Assembly: GCA_965660675.1 (NCBI GenBank)
Contig: CBFIAU010000007.1
Location: 1 to 64,000, forward strand
Direction of reading: 5' to 3'
DNA from: UBA12202 sp002691725
GTDB lineage: Bacteria; Pseudomonadota; Alphaproteobacteria; Puniceispirillales; UBA1172
Length of the DNA: 64,000 nt
Below, in pieces: positions 7,875-15,433 of the stretch; the stretch's first letter is position 1, and each line of letters opens with the position of its first letter. Made by a program: the position numbers and the translations under genes. Under the pieces are notes generated by a model. The model saw only the letters and a program-made list of their open reading frames with translations. It was not told the DNA's origin and ran no database searches.

Positions 7875-7958
7875 GTTTATCCCTTCTTTTACCCAATACT
7901 TACGTAAGGGGGGAAAAGAGGGATATCTGGAACAGCAAATCAGCCCCCTCATATGTGT

Positions 7959-8028
7959 GTATGCAATCCTGCCCACTCTTTCCTTGAAACCTTTGTGAAA
8001 GGAAAGAGTGGGCGGATAGAGTGCATAC
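7959..8028. repeat. long two-tier inverted repeat
   Basis: GCCCACTCTTTCCTT (7971-7985) pairs perfectly with AAGGAAAGAGTGGGC (7999-8013). An outer GTATGCA (7959-7965) pairs with TGCATAC (8022-8028). The element sits in the divergent region between two small genes and could be a cruciform, a regulatory hairpin or a small mobile-element remnant. Confidence 0.7.
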
Positions 8029-8090
8029 CACTCAAACAATCTTCTCACTCCAACCTTTCATTAGTGCAACCGCATCTTATGGAGGTTTAA

Positions 8091-8267
8091 ATGCGTGAAG
8101 AGTTTAAAGACGTCATTGAGGACGTAAGGCGAAATGAAGCCATCATTGAATACATGGAACTGCACGGCCTTGTGCCTAAACCTTTCCGTTCCATTGGTGA
8201 GGTCACTCACGCTATTATTGAAGAGATGAAGCAAATGGGAGGGCATCATGCATATCTCCCAGAGTAA
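8091..8267 (+). CDS. small protein, 58 residues, unknown function
   Basis: A short gene starting MREEFKDVIEDVRRNE and ending in HHAYLPE, with a textbook GGAGG 5 nt before its ATG. It is rich in charged helical sequence, with no membrane segment and no recognised domain. The strong ribosome binding site and position opposite the zinc-ribbon gene suggest an accessory, possibly phage-derived, regulator or structural peptide. Confidence 0.5.
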   Translation: MREEFKDVIEDVRRNEAIIEYMELHGLVPKPFRSIGEVTHAIIEEMKQMGGHHAYLPE

Positions 8268-8310
8268 AACATGCTGGCCATATAGAAAAGAAATTAAAAC
8301 TAAATTGTAA
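8248..8310 (+). CDS. possible 20-residue overlapping peptide
   Basis: A 20-codon frame starting at ATG 8248, inside the 3' end of the 58-residue gene, is preceded by GGGAGGG. The peptide is MHISQSKTCWPYRKEI followed by KTKL. The excellent ribosome binding site is the only support, and GGGAGGG could be fortuitous. Confidence 0.2.
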   Translation: MHISQSKTCWPYRKEIKTKL

Positions 8311-8367
8311 TAAAGAATTAATAAGAATGTCACATATAATTGTGTAATTTATAGTTGAGGTATTTAA

Positions 8368-8721
8368 ATGAGCTCTCTAGACAATAGTGTAATAGGCATC
8401 AATGCTATATTGAAGCCGAAGGACGCCGGTCGTGAATGGAGAAATTTTGTAGAAAATTTAGTCCTTATCAATAAAGAAAAAGGCTATGCATTTCTCTATG
8501 AAATTTACGAATTAGACGGGATTGTTCACTTACATCAACGATTCAAAGATGCTGTTGCATACAAAAAGCAGTTTGAATTCTTCTCTGCCGAAATAGCTGA
8601 AGAATTTTATGGTTTTTTTGAAGTTCAAAAAATAGCGGTTTACGGTGAAGTTAGTAAAGATATTCACAAAGCGTTGGCTGGAATAAACGCAAAGTTTTTT
8701 TCCACTGTTGCACGATTTTAG
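8368..8721 (+). CDS. antibiotic biosynthesis monooxygenase-like protein
   Basis: 117 residues. The pattern resembles small ABM-superfamily dimeric alpha/beta barrel proteins: a first strand, a helix, then HLHQRFKDA (about residues 51-59) and VYGEVSKDIHKALAGINAKF (about 91-110). Family members include quinol monooxygenases and many proteins of unknown substrate. GAGG sits 7 nt before the ATG. A related protein follows at 9197, with a frameshifted small gene between them. Exact function unknown. Confidence 0.6.
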   Translation: MSSLDNSVIGINAILKPKDAGREWRNFVENLVLINKEKGYAFLYEIYELDGIVHLHQRFKDAVAYKKQFEFFSAEIAEEFYGFFEVQKIAVYGEVSKDIHKALAGINAKFFSTVARF

Positions 8722-8801
8722 CTAGGAAGTCCTGTAATGAGCCATAAGTAACTAATCTTAATGTAGAGGTATCGATTGTATCAGAAAGGTCATACAAAAA
8801 G

Positions 8802-9129
8802 ATGAGTAAAAAAACTAAGCATTATCCGATTTAAACCAAAGCCTGAGCATTACGACAAATTTCTCGCAGATGTACTGGAAGACCAAAGGGACAAAGACCC
8901 AAACACACGTTTCGCTGCTGCTGCTGGAGATGAAGTCATAGTAGTAGCGATAAGAGATACGGATGGGTTTGAACAAAGTTTAAAAGACGGTGTATTAAAT
9001 TGGTTAGATGACCGCCGTCCAATGTTGCAAGAATATGACTCAGTCAACAGACACACAATCGCACTTTCTGGAAATTTGGTAGAGAAAAATGAAAAGCCTC
9101 AGTTCTTTGTTGCAAGAAAGTGTAATTAA
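8802..9129 (+). pseudogene. small conserved protein, copy B (frameshifted at an A run)
   Basis: ATG at 8802 opens MSKKTKHYPI and stops after ten codons. Removing one A from the A7 run at 8808-8814 joins MSKKLS to the open frame IIRFKPKPEHYDKFL, which runs to TAA at 9127-9129, about 108 residues in all. That frame matches copy A at 2-268 nearly throughout but lacks copy A's stop and extends about 15 residues further. It is either a recent pseudogene, a sequencing error in a homopolymer, or a gene rescued by slippage. Confidence 0.65.
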
Positions 9130-9196
9130 TATGATATTTGGCTTAGAGTTTCAGTTATAAGCCCTTTCATTACCTCAAGTTAACAAGGATAATATT

Positions 9197-9598
9197 ATGA
9201 GCGATCTAAATGCACACTCCGATCGAATGGTTTTAATTATTGGCTGCAGCGTCAAAAATACCAACGAATTCAAAAAATGGTCCAAAAACCGCGCAGCTAA
9301 ATATGTTTACGACCTCAAGGAACAAAACAGTATTAGTTATGAATGGCACTTATCTGAAGATGGCAATGAGGCGACTTTAATAGAAACGTTTGTTGACAGC
9401 GATGGTATGATGGAACGTATAGGAAATCATATGGCAAGTCCACTAGCGACAGAGGTGTTCGAGCAAGTTGATATTACCAGTGTACTTTGCCTTGGTAATG
9501 CAAAGCCAGATGCTATTGAGGTACTTTCTGCTTGGGGTGCTAAGTTTGCAAACCATTACTGTGGTTATAATCGCAACAAAGTTGTAACCGCCCGCTAA
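9197..9598 (+). CDS. antibiotic biosynthesis monooxygenase-like protein
   Basis: 133 residues with an ABM-like beta-alpha pattern: VLIIGCSVKNTNEFKKW near the start, ATLIETFVDSDGM in the middle and VLCLGNAKPDAIEVLSAWGAKF near residues 95-116. The C-terminal pattern parallels that of the 8368 protein, so the two are probably distant paralogues. AAGGA sits 7-8 nt before the ATG. It is expected to be a small dimeric cytoplasmic enzyme or binding protein. The substrate is unknown. Confidence 0.6.
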   Translation: MSDLNAHSDRMVLIIGCSVKNTNEFKKWSKNRAAKYVYDLKEQNSISYEWHLSEDGNEATLIETFVDSDGMMERIGNHMASPLATEVFEQVDITSVLCLGNAKPDAIEVLSAWGAKFANHYCGYNRNKVVTAR

Positions 9599-9713
9599 TA
9601 TATCGTTTTAACCAACCCTCGCTGAAGTGATCGTTTGATCTGGGTGTAAAAATACGGATATAGTTTTATAATTAAGATTGAGTTTACTGGATTCCCCTAA
9701 TGTCATTACTTTC

Positions 9714-9778
9714 CGGCTTTTTTTCTGCATACGCAGAATTTAAAACACAAAAAAAGCCGCCTCAAAAATAAGACAGCT
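9714..9778. terminator. nested inverted repeats, likely bidirectional terminator
   Basis: CGGCTTTTTTT (9714-9724) is mirrored by AAAAAAAGCCG (9749-9759), with an inner hairpin TTCTGC..GCAGAA (about 9724-9739). On the minus strand GCTGTCT..AGGCGGC followed by seven T forms a second terminator-like stem. These would end the plus-strand gene at 9598 and the minus-strand operon ending at 10043. Confidence 0.6.
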
Positions 9779-9826
9779 AATTATATGATAAATAATATAA
9801 CTATTTGGTTGCAGGGGCAGGATTTG

Positions 9827-9971
9827 TTCAAGACCCTCGCATCTTGGCTCTGGGATTAAGATTCAAGTGTTAAGCTTTCCGAAACTTGGCTCTTGAATCT
9901 CGGACCTTGGTTCAGGCAAGGTTGAAGGTAAGTTTTTAATAACTAATCAGTATTCTAACATTTTGATAATA
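9827..9971 (+). repeat. dispersed repeat, copy B (full)
   Basis: It begins TTCAAGACCCTCGCATCTTG, continues through AACTTGGCTCTTGAATCTCG and GGTTCAGGCAAGGTTG, and fades at CTAACATTTTGATAAT. Copy C at 14815-14968 matches it along its whole length in the same orientation. The two copies bracket the ABC importer operon. Confidence 0.8.
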
Positions 9972-10042
9972 ATGATAAAATATTTAATTTTAGCTCAGTC
10001 AGGGTATCGTGAACCTTCTATGTAATTTATTATTATCTCAAT

Positions 10043-10846
10043 TTAAGGATAAAATAAAAACGGGCCGGCAAATTCCCCTACAGGGATATGATGGGTGACT
10101 AAGCTAGAACGGACTTCGTGGAGTAAAAAGCCACCTGGTTCTTTTGTGAAACAATTTGGAACTCCTTGCCGCAAATCCATACTAACTGCATGTGAAACTC
10201 CAGGCGCAATTTGACAAACGATAGAACCAAATAAAGCCACAATGTTGCGATGAACATGTCCGCAGATAAGGCGTATTTCACCAGAATAGCTAGACAAGAT
10301 TGATTGAAGCTCTGCACTTTCGCGTAGGTTCTGATTGTCCATCTTTTCAATCCCAACCGTTATAGGTGGATGGTGGATAGCTACTAATGCTGGCAGCCCA
10401 TTTTGAAGATCTAAAGTATTTGCCAAAAACGAGAGGGTGTTGTCACTAAGACTTCCGTGCGCACAGCCTGCGATACTGCTATCTAATGCAATTAGAACCA
10501 GATCGTTGAATTTTAATGTCCAGTTTATAGGGCCTTCTGACGACATCCACGTTTGATCTGAAAAACAAGCGCGCATATTTACTATATTATCGTGATTGCC
10601 AGGTATTACACGATAAGGCAATCTCAAATGCTCCATGATTTCACGGAACCGCTGATATTCTTCTTTAGTACCAAAGTCGGTTATATCACCTGTTACTATC
10701 ACCAAATCAACAGGCCCAATATCAGATAACAAACGGTCTATTGTTTCAACACAACTTACTAGGGCTGCTGCAGTATCAACTTGGCCGTAGGCTGATTGGC
10801 CATTTGGAACGATATGAGGATCTGAAATTTGGATTATGCGGGTCAT
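10043..10846 (-). CDS. metallophosphoesterase (CpdA-like)
   Basis: 267 residues of the calcineurin-like phosphoesterase fold. The metal ligands are visible in order: D9 and H11 (SDPHIV), D54 (TGDITDFG), N84 and H85 (GNHDN), then a HHPP histidine and GHVH near the end. The family hydrolyses phosphomono- or diesters, and this architecture is often annotated as cAMP phosphodiesterase CpdA. The ATG overlaps the stop of the ABC ATPase gene (ATGA, 10843-10846), so it is translated with the importer. That suggests it processes the imported organophosphate, or a product of it. The substrate is inference. Confidence 0.8.
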   Translation of the reverse strand: MTRIIQISDPHIVPNGQSAYGQVDTAAALVSCVETIDRLLSDIGPVDLVIVTGDITDFGTKEEYQRFREIMEHLRLPYRVIPGNHDNIVNMRACFSDQTWMSSEGPINWTLKFNDLVLIALDSSIAGCAHGSLSDNTLSFLANTLDLQNGLPALVAIHHPPITVGIEKMDNQNLRESAELQSILSSYSGEIRLICGHVHRNIVALFGSIVCQIAPGVSHAVSMDLRQGVPNCFTKEPGGFLLHEVRSSLVTHHIPVGEFAGPFLFYP

Positions 10847-11877
10847 GCTTCACCTTTTTCATCATGCAAAACTATTAAATCATCAGGCTTTATCGAAATA
10901 TTAATTTTATCTCCAACTAGAGGGGTGTTCGGTCCTGCATGTATTGAAACAAGTAAATCTTTAGTTATTTTAGATATTCCTACACGGTAGTGAGTTCCAA
11001 GGAAGGTGACAGTTTCTACTACTCCGCGAAGGTGACCATTTGTAGCGATATGAACGTCCTCAGCACGGACAAAAACTGACAATCCTTCATTTGCCTCTGG
11101 AAGAGAGAGAACACCACCATCTAAATAGAGCTTAGAACCATCGATTTTACCGCGAAGTTGCATAGCGTTGCCCACAAATCTTGCAACAAAAGCAGATTTA
11201 GGGTTGCGATAAAGGTCTTCAGGTGTGCCACTTTGAACTACCCGACCGTTTGACATAACGGCGACCCGATCTGCAATAGCCATCGCCTCTTCTTGATCAT
11301 GGGTGACAAAGATAGCTGTGATGTCAAACTTACGCAAAAGCACTGCCAATTCATCACGCAAAGTCTCGCGTAAAGATGCGTCCAGTGCTGAAAGTGGCTC
11401 GTCCAAAAGAAGTATTCTTGGCCGTGGGGCTATTGCACGAGCAAGAGCAACACGCTGCCGCTGTCCGCCAGACAAAGCGGTAACGGCACGACCAGAAAAA
11501 GCCTGTAACTGGCACATATCAAGAACTTCATTTACACGGCTCTTAATTTCCGATTTTGATAACTTTTGCATCTTGAGCCCGTATCCGATGTTGGCGCGCA
11601 CTGACATGTTCGGAAATAAGGCATAAGACTGAAACACCATGCCTACTTGGCGACGCTCAACAGGCAACTCCGTAACGTTGTCATCATCAAACCAGATGTT
11701 GCTTCCCTCATCTGGTTTTTCCAGTCCAGCTATGATGCGGAGCAACGTGGTCTTTCCACAGCCAGAAGGGCCCAAAAGAGAAACAATCTCACCGGTGCTG
11801 ACACTGAGATCTGTAGGTAACAGTGCTTTTGTGCCATCTTGAAAGGTCTTGGCTATATTTGTCATGTGCAAGGTCAT
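10843..11877 (-). CDS. ABC importer ATPase (PotA/FbpC type)
   Basis: 344 residues from the ATG at 11877, which overlaps the upstream permease stop (ATGA). Walker A GPSGCGKTT is at 36-44, with an intact LSGGQ and Walker B (DEPLSALD), the H-loop VTHDQEEAM and a C-terminal TOBE-like regulatory domain. This is the pattern of ATPases serving iron, polyamine, phosphonate and related importers. It energises the two permeases encoded upstream. A frame extending to 11910 lies inside the permease gene and is not the start. Confidence 0.85.
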   Translation of the reverse strand: MTLHMTNIAKTFQDGTKALLPTDLSVSTGEIVSLLGPSGCGKTTLLRIIAGLEKPDEGSNIWFDDDNVTELPVERRQVGMVFQSYALFPNMSVRANIGYGLKMQKLSKSEIKSRVNEVLDMCQLQAFSGRAVTALSGGQRQRVALARAIAPRPRILLLDEPLSALDASLRETLRDELAVLLRKFDITAIFVTHDQEEAMAIADRVAVMSNGRVVQSGTPEDLYRNPKSAFVARFVGNAMQLRGKIDGSKLYLDGGVLSLPEANEGLSVFVRAEDVHIATNGHLRGVVETVTFLGTHYRVGISKITKDLLVSIHAGPNTPLVGDKINISIKPDDLIVLHDEKGEA

Positions 11878-12665
11878 TGGGCGATCCTCTGGGCCCGGGC
11901 AGAAGCCCACTGCATCGCCATCAAAAGTGGCACAATTAGAACAAAAAAGATGAGGGTATAAGCAGAAGCAATTTCAAGCCGCATTGACGCATAGCTGTCG
12001 GCAAGACCCACTGGCAAGGTTTTCAAATATGGTGTATGAAGCATCCAAGTGAGGTTGAATTCACCAATTGACAAGGTGACAACAGTTAAAGAGCCGGCAA
12101 GAATACCAGGCATCGCATTTGGTATGATAATATCCCTGAACCTTTGCCAGGGAGATGCGCCTAAGGTTGCAGCTCCTTCTTCAAGCGTTTTAATATCCAT
12201 TGCTGCTAAAACAGCTAGAATTGAACGTACCATGAAGGGCAGAGTATAAAGAATGTGTCCTACCAGTATGAAGGTCCAGGATACGCGAAATCCTTTTAAA
12301 GAGCCGTAAAGTTGCAGTAAAGCTAAGGCGAGTGCAAGGCCTGGTACCGCCAGCGGCAGCGAGATGAACTCCTCTAAAAAACGTGACACCCAGCCGGGTT
12401 TGCGTGCCAAACCATACGCAGCTGGAAGGCCGATAAGCAACGTGCAAAAGAGGCAAGCAATTGCAAGCCACAGAGATAGAAAAATGCTATCTGCGTAAAG
12501 TTCCCAGACTTGGTAAATCCATTTCAGGGTTAGCCCCGATGATATGCCTTTAAAGTAGTTTGCGGTCACTCCTGCCATAATAGAAAGTATCGTGGGCACA
12601 AGAAGAAAACTACAGGCACTTAAAGTAATTATTAATTGAAGGAGTTTAGTCTTTGAAAATAACAT
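11874..12665 (-). CDS. ABC importer permease 2
   Basis: 263 residues with six predicted spans and a binding-protein-dependent transport signature (EEGAATLGASPWQRFRDIIIP, about residues 160-180) that docks to the ATPase. GGAGGG lies 5-6 nt before the ATG, inside the last codons of the other permease gene, and the two genes are 1 nt apart. It forms the channel with the 12667 protein. Confidence 0.85.
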   Translation of the reverse strand: MLFSKTKLLQLIITLSACSFLLVPTILSIMAGVTANYFKGISSGLTLKWIYQVWELYADSIFLSLWLAIACLFCTLLIGLPAAYGLARKPGWVSRFLEEFISLPLAVPGLALALALLQLYGSLKGFRVSWTFILVGHILYTLPFMVRSILAVLAAMDIKTLEEGAATLGASPWQRFRDIIIPNAMPGILAGSLTVVTLSIGEFNLTWMLHTPYLKTLPVGLADSYASMRLEIASAYTLIFFVLIVPLLMAMQWASARAQRIAQ

Positions 12666-12666
12666 A

Positions 12667-13470
12667 TTACCCTCCAGCTGCTATAGATGAACCAGAGAAA
12701 GATCGTGCGATTAATAGCAAAACCCATGTGATTATTCCCAAGACTATAGATAGTGCTGAAGCCATGGCAATGTTTGCAGATAGGGTGAACTCTGTGTAAA
12801 TCACCATTGGTATTACATCAATGTTCGTTGCCAATGTAAAAGCAGTGCCAAATGCGCCCATGGCAGTGGCAAAAGCGATGGCACCTGACGCGATAAGCGA
12901 AGGCATTAGACCAGGCAGTATAACGTCAACAACCAGCCGATAGGGCGATGCTCCCAAAGTTTTCGCCGCTTCCTCAAGCGAGGGATCAAGTTTTTCTGCT
13001 GCCGCCATCACGGTTAACAAAACTCGGGGGATTGAGAAATAAAGATAGCCGAGAAAGAGGCCTAGAGCTGAATAGGCGAAAACGACATGGCCTGGTGTGA
13101 TTTGATTCACCAAACCTTGCCGGCCTCCTAAAAGAATTATTAAAAACCCAATAACAACTCCAGGGAAGGCTAGTGGTAAAGTAAGAATAGACAATAAAAT
13201 GTCACGACTTCTGAACCGATTGCGAACTAAAAACATCCCAACTGTAGTAGATATCGCCAAGGCCGCAAATGTCGTCGCCAAAGATACAATAACCGTTAGA
13301 ACCAGCGTATTAAGATATCTTGGCTTACGCAAAATATCGAGATAAATATTCCAACCAGAATCACCCTGGCCAGATGCTAGGAATAACTGGATTAATGGAA
13401 ACGCCAAAAACGCCAGAGAAAAAACCAATAAAGGAATTAAACATAGAATTACAAAATTTCGATTAGACAT
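12667..13470 (-). CDS. ABC importer permease 1
   Basis: 267 residues from the ATG at 13470, which has AGAGGA 6 nt upstream. Six hydrophobic spans and the cytoplasmic EAA loop EEAAKTLGASPYRLVVDVILP mark an inner-membrane permease of the Fe3+/spermidine/phosphonate group. A strong hairpin (13483-13504) lies immediately upstream, between it and the binding-protein gene, and partly abuts its ribosome binding site. Confidence 0.85.
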   Translation of the reverse strand: MSNRNFVILCLIPLLVFSLAFLAFPLIQLFLASGQGDSGWNIYLDILRKPRYLNTLVLTVIVSLATTFAALAISTTVGMFLVRNRFRSRDILLSILTLPLAFPGVVIGFLIILLGGRQGLVNQITPGHVVFAYSALGLFLGYLYFSIPRVLLTVMAAAEKLDPSLEEAAKTLGASPYRLVVDVILPGLMPSLIASGAIAFATAMGAFGTAFTLATNIDVIPMVIYTEFTLSANIAMASALSIVLGIITWVLLLIARSFSGSSIAAGG

Positions 13471-13482
13471 AACCAATCCTCT

Positions 13483-13504
13483 GGGGCCGTGCTAACACGG
13501 CCCC
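13483..13504 (-). terminator. intercistronic hairpin after binding-protein gene
   Basis: GGGGCCGTG and CACGGCCCC form a perfect 9-bp GC-rich stem with a 4-nt loop. It follows the binding-protein stop by about 20 nt and has no T run. It is probably an mRNA-stabilising or attenuating hairpin that raises binding-protein output above the permeases. Confidence 0.65.
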
Positions 13505-13523
13505 TCGGTTTTTGATTGCTAGG

Positions 13524-14519
13524 TTATTTGACCTCAGACAGATACCGTTCACCAAAACCTGATTGTGCTTTTTCCATCTCAGCATAATCTACCGCTATAG
13601 CACGTTCGTAGTCACTTGCTGGAAGGAACTTACTAGCCACTTCTGGTGGCAATTCAACTGGTCGTGATGGCTGCAAATACGCGTTAGTCCAAATTGCTTG
13701 ACCTTTATCAGATAAGATAAAATCTAGCACCTTTTTTCCGAGTTCTGGCTTTGGACTGTCCTTAACAAGGCTCATAACATAAGGCACACGCACAGACCCT
13801 TCAGATGGTAAGACGAATTCGAAATTACCATCTTCTTCGTACTTTCCTCGATATGCGTTGAAGTCATAATCGAATAGAATTGGTATCTCACCCGAAACCA
13901 CCCGTGCATATGATGTCTGCTTAGGTACAATTGGCGAATTTTTAGCAAGATCTTTGAAGTATTCGATAGCAGGATCAAAATTATTAAGATCACCACCATA
14001 TGCCATGTTAACAGCTACGGCACCAGCATATCCAACGAAAGCCGAGGATGGATCAAGGTATCCAACCATTCCTCTGTATTCAGGCTTTTTTAGATCCTCA
14101 AAACTTTGAGGCACTGCAACATCACCTAAAGCATCAACGTTTACAAAAAAACCAAGTGTACCATAGTGAATAGCAAACCATTTGCCTTCAGGATCTTTAA
14201 GACCATCAGGGATGTCATCGAATCCTGTTGGCTTATATGCCTCTACTACTCCCTCATTACCTGCCTTGATACCAGTGGTAACTCCATAATATGCAACGTC
14301 GGCAACTGGATTATTTCTTTCCGCTAATAACTGGCTAAGTGTCTGACCGGAATTTTTGTTGTCATGAGGCATCTGCACGTCGATTTCTTCATCAATCGCT
14401 TCCAGCATGGAGGCCCAATCCGCCCATTGAGGGGGACAATTGTAACATACAGCATCCTCAGCGAATGCTGGTGAAACAAATATAAATGACAGAGCAGATG
14501 CGAGAATATATTTAATCAT
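13524..14519 (-). CDS. ABC importer periplasmic binding protein
   Basis: 331 residues with a clear signal peptide (MIKYILASALSFIFVSPAFA, cut before EDA). The rest matches extracellular solute-binding proteins of the iron/2-aminoethylphosphonate/polyamine group: VNVDAL, PQSFEDLKKPEYRGMVGYLDP, VSGEIPILFDYDFN and a C-terminal LSDKGQAIW. An unusual CYNC pair follows the cleavage site. First gene of a five-gene minus-strand operon ending in a metallophosphoesterase, which favours a phosphorus-containing substrate such as a phosphonate or phosphodiester over iron. AGGA precedes the ATG by about 9 nt. The substrate is not provable from sequence. Confidence 0.8.
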   Translation of the reverse strand: MIKYILASALSFIFVSPAFAEDAVCYNCPPQWADWASMLEAIDEEIDVQMPHDNKNSGQTLSQLLAERNNPVADVAYYGVTTGIKAGNEGVVEAYKPTGFDDIPDGLKDPEGKWFAIHYGTLGFFVNVDALGDVAVPQSFEDLKKPEYRGMVGYLDPSSAFVGYAGAVAVNMAYGGDLNNFDPAIEYFKDLAKNSPIVPKQTSYARVVSGEIPILFDYDFNAYRGKYEEDGNFEFVLPSEGSVRVPYVMSLVKDSPKPELGKKVLDFILSDKGQAIWTNAYLQPSRPVELPPEVASKFLPASDYERAIAVDYAEMEKAQSGFGERYLSEVK

Positions 14520-14814
14520 AGCTTTAATCCTATCAAAAATTGTAAGAAGCTAATTCTGTACAAGTTTTTTTTTTCAGTTTTATGAAAATTATTGCACGGT
14601 GGTTTTTGCTTTTCACGAAGTATGTCCACCCATCAAGAGCCAAGGTTCAAGGCACAACTTCGGGCTCAATCTAAGCCCCCGCTAGCAATATCTAATTCCA
14701 ATCAGCAAACTCTCCCAGTAACCCCTTAGGACCGAGGTCCGAGCTGCTCGATCCTGTGCCTTATGCTGTTCGAATGCTGCTCAAGGTTAAAGATTCAAGA
14801 CCCCCGAGCCAAGC

Positions 14815-14968
14815 TTCAAGACCCTCGCATCTTGGCTCTGGGAACAATATTGAAGCGTCAAGCTTCCCGAAACTTGGCTCTTGAATCTCGGAACTTGGTT
14901 CAGGTAAGGTTGCAGGTAAGGTTTTGATAGTTGACCAATATCCATAACATGCTAACATATTGATATTA
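14815..14968 (+). repeat. dispersed repeat, copy C (full)
   Basis: It matches copy B (9827-9971) from TTCAAGACCCTCGCATCTTG to the GCTAACATATTGATATT end. Its 3' half is closest to copy A at 6416-6470. Short inverted pieces (TCAAGAGCCAAGGTTC near 14634) lie upstream, so the element also has dyad potential. Confidence 0.8.
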
Positions 14969-14986
14969 CTGGAAACAGTCTTGAAA

Positions 14987-15049
14987 TGGTGCTTCAAATG
15001 GGCTTCGAACCCACTCCGCCAGCACCATTTCCCACACTGTATTTGAAGC
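14987..15049 (-). ncRNA. tRNA-like minihelix with encoded ACCA
   Basis: On the minus strand a 7-nt GCTTCAA pairs with TTGAAGC followed by ACCA. Just inside the 3' strand lies a T-arm-like hairpin GTGGG-TTCGAAG-CCCAT with the conserved TTCGA loop. The 28 nt in between cannot form normal D and anticodon arms. It looks like the acceptor/T-arm half of a tRNA or tmRNA, either a decayed gene or an integration-site remnant. Confidence 0.35.
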
Positions 15050-15240
15050 TATACCTAGAATCTCATGTGTATTGGCATTCGTCAAGAACACAGATTTGGT
15101 CTACTAACCACTGTCAATTGTCTATGCCTTCACTTGCATGACTCACGGATATGGGCATTTGCCTGTGTGAGGCATTGGCGGGGCTTTTAACGAGGGGGGG
15201 GGTAAATCAATATACCTACTTCGTTAAATACAAAGCACTG

Positions 15241-15322
15241 TTCATGACAAGAAATATGAAAACTAGCAGCGGCAGTGAGACAGCAAAGAGCGTTTCAGAA
15301 AAGCTGTCATTCTTGTCATGAA
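15241..15322. repeat. 13-bp perfect inverted repeat with inner stem
   Basis: TTCATGACAAGAA (15241-15253) is the exact reverse complement of TTCTTGTCATGAA (15310-15322). Inside, GACAGC (about 15279) pairs with GCTGTC (about 15303). The arrangement could be a small RNA, a terminator-like fold, or the ends of a tiny mobile element. Confidence 0.6.
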
Positions 15323-15433
15323 GAAGAATGATTTTTGCGTCACCTATTCCTACTCGCATTTATGAAAATAATATTGTTAAGCTAAATTTTTATTATATTA
15401 TATTTAATAAGATAAATGTAATAGGGTAGAAAT

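Larger units (their letters stand above)
9599..10042. other. intergenic with terminators and repeat copy B
   Basis: There is no gene here. It contains a complex inverted repeat and terminator region (9714-9778), full-length repeat copy B (9827-9971) and AT-rich flanks. Confidence 0.6.
14520..15433. other. long non-coding accessory stretch
   Basis: Over 900 nt with no credible gene. In order it holds a T-rich promoter-like leader for the ABC operon, inverted fragments of the dispersed repeat (about 14632-14655 and 14790-14815), repeat copy C, a tRNA-like minihelix (14987-15049), a run of nine G (about 15194-15202) and a large inverted repeat (15241-15322). Confidence 0.6.

Noticed and set aside
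7875..8048. N-terminal extension of the zinc-ribbon gene
   Set aside because: It reads through the perfect hairpin at 7971-8013 and the ATG at 7874 has a much better ribosome binding site.
14761..14997. 78-codon minus-strand frame
   Set aside because: It is made almost wholly of dispersed repeat sequence; no protein character.
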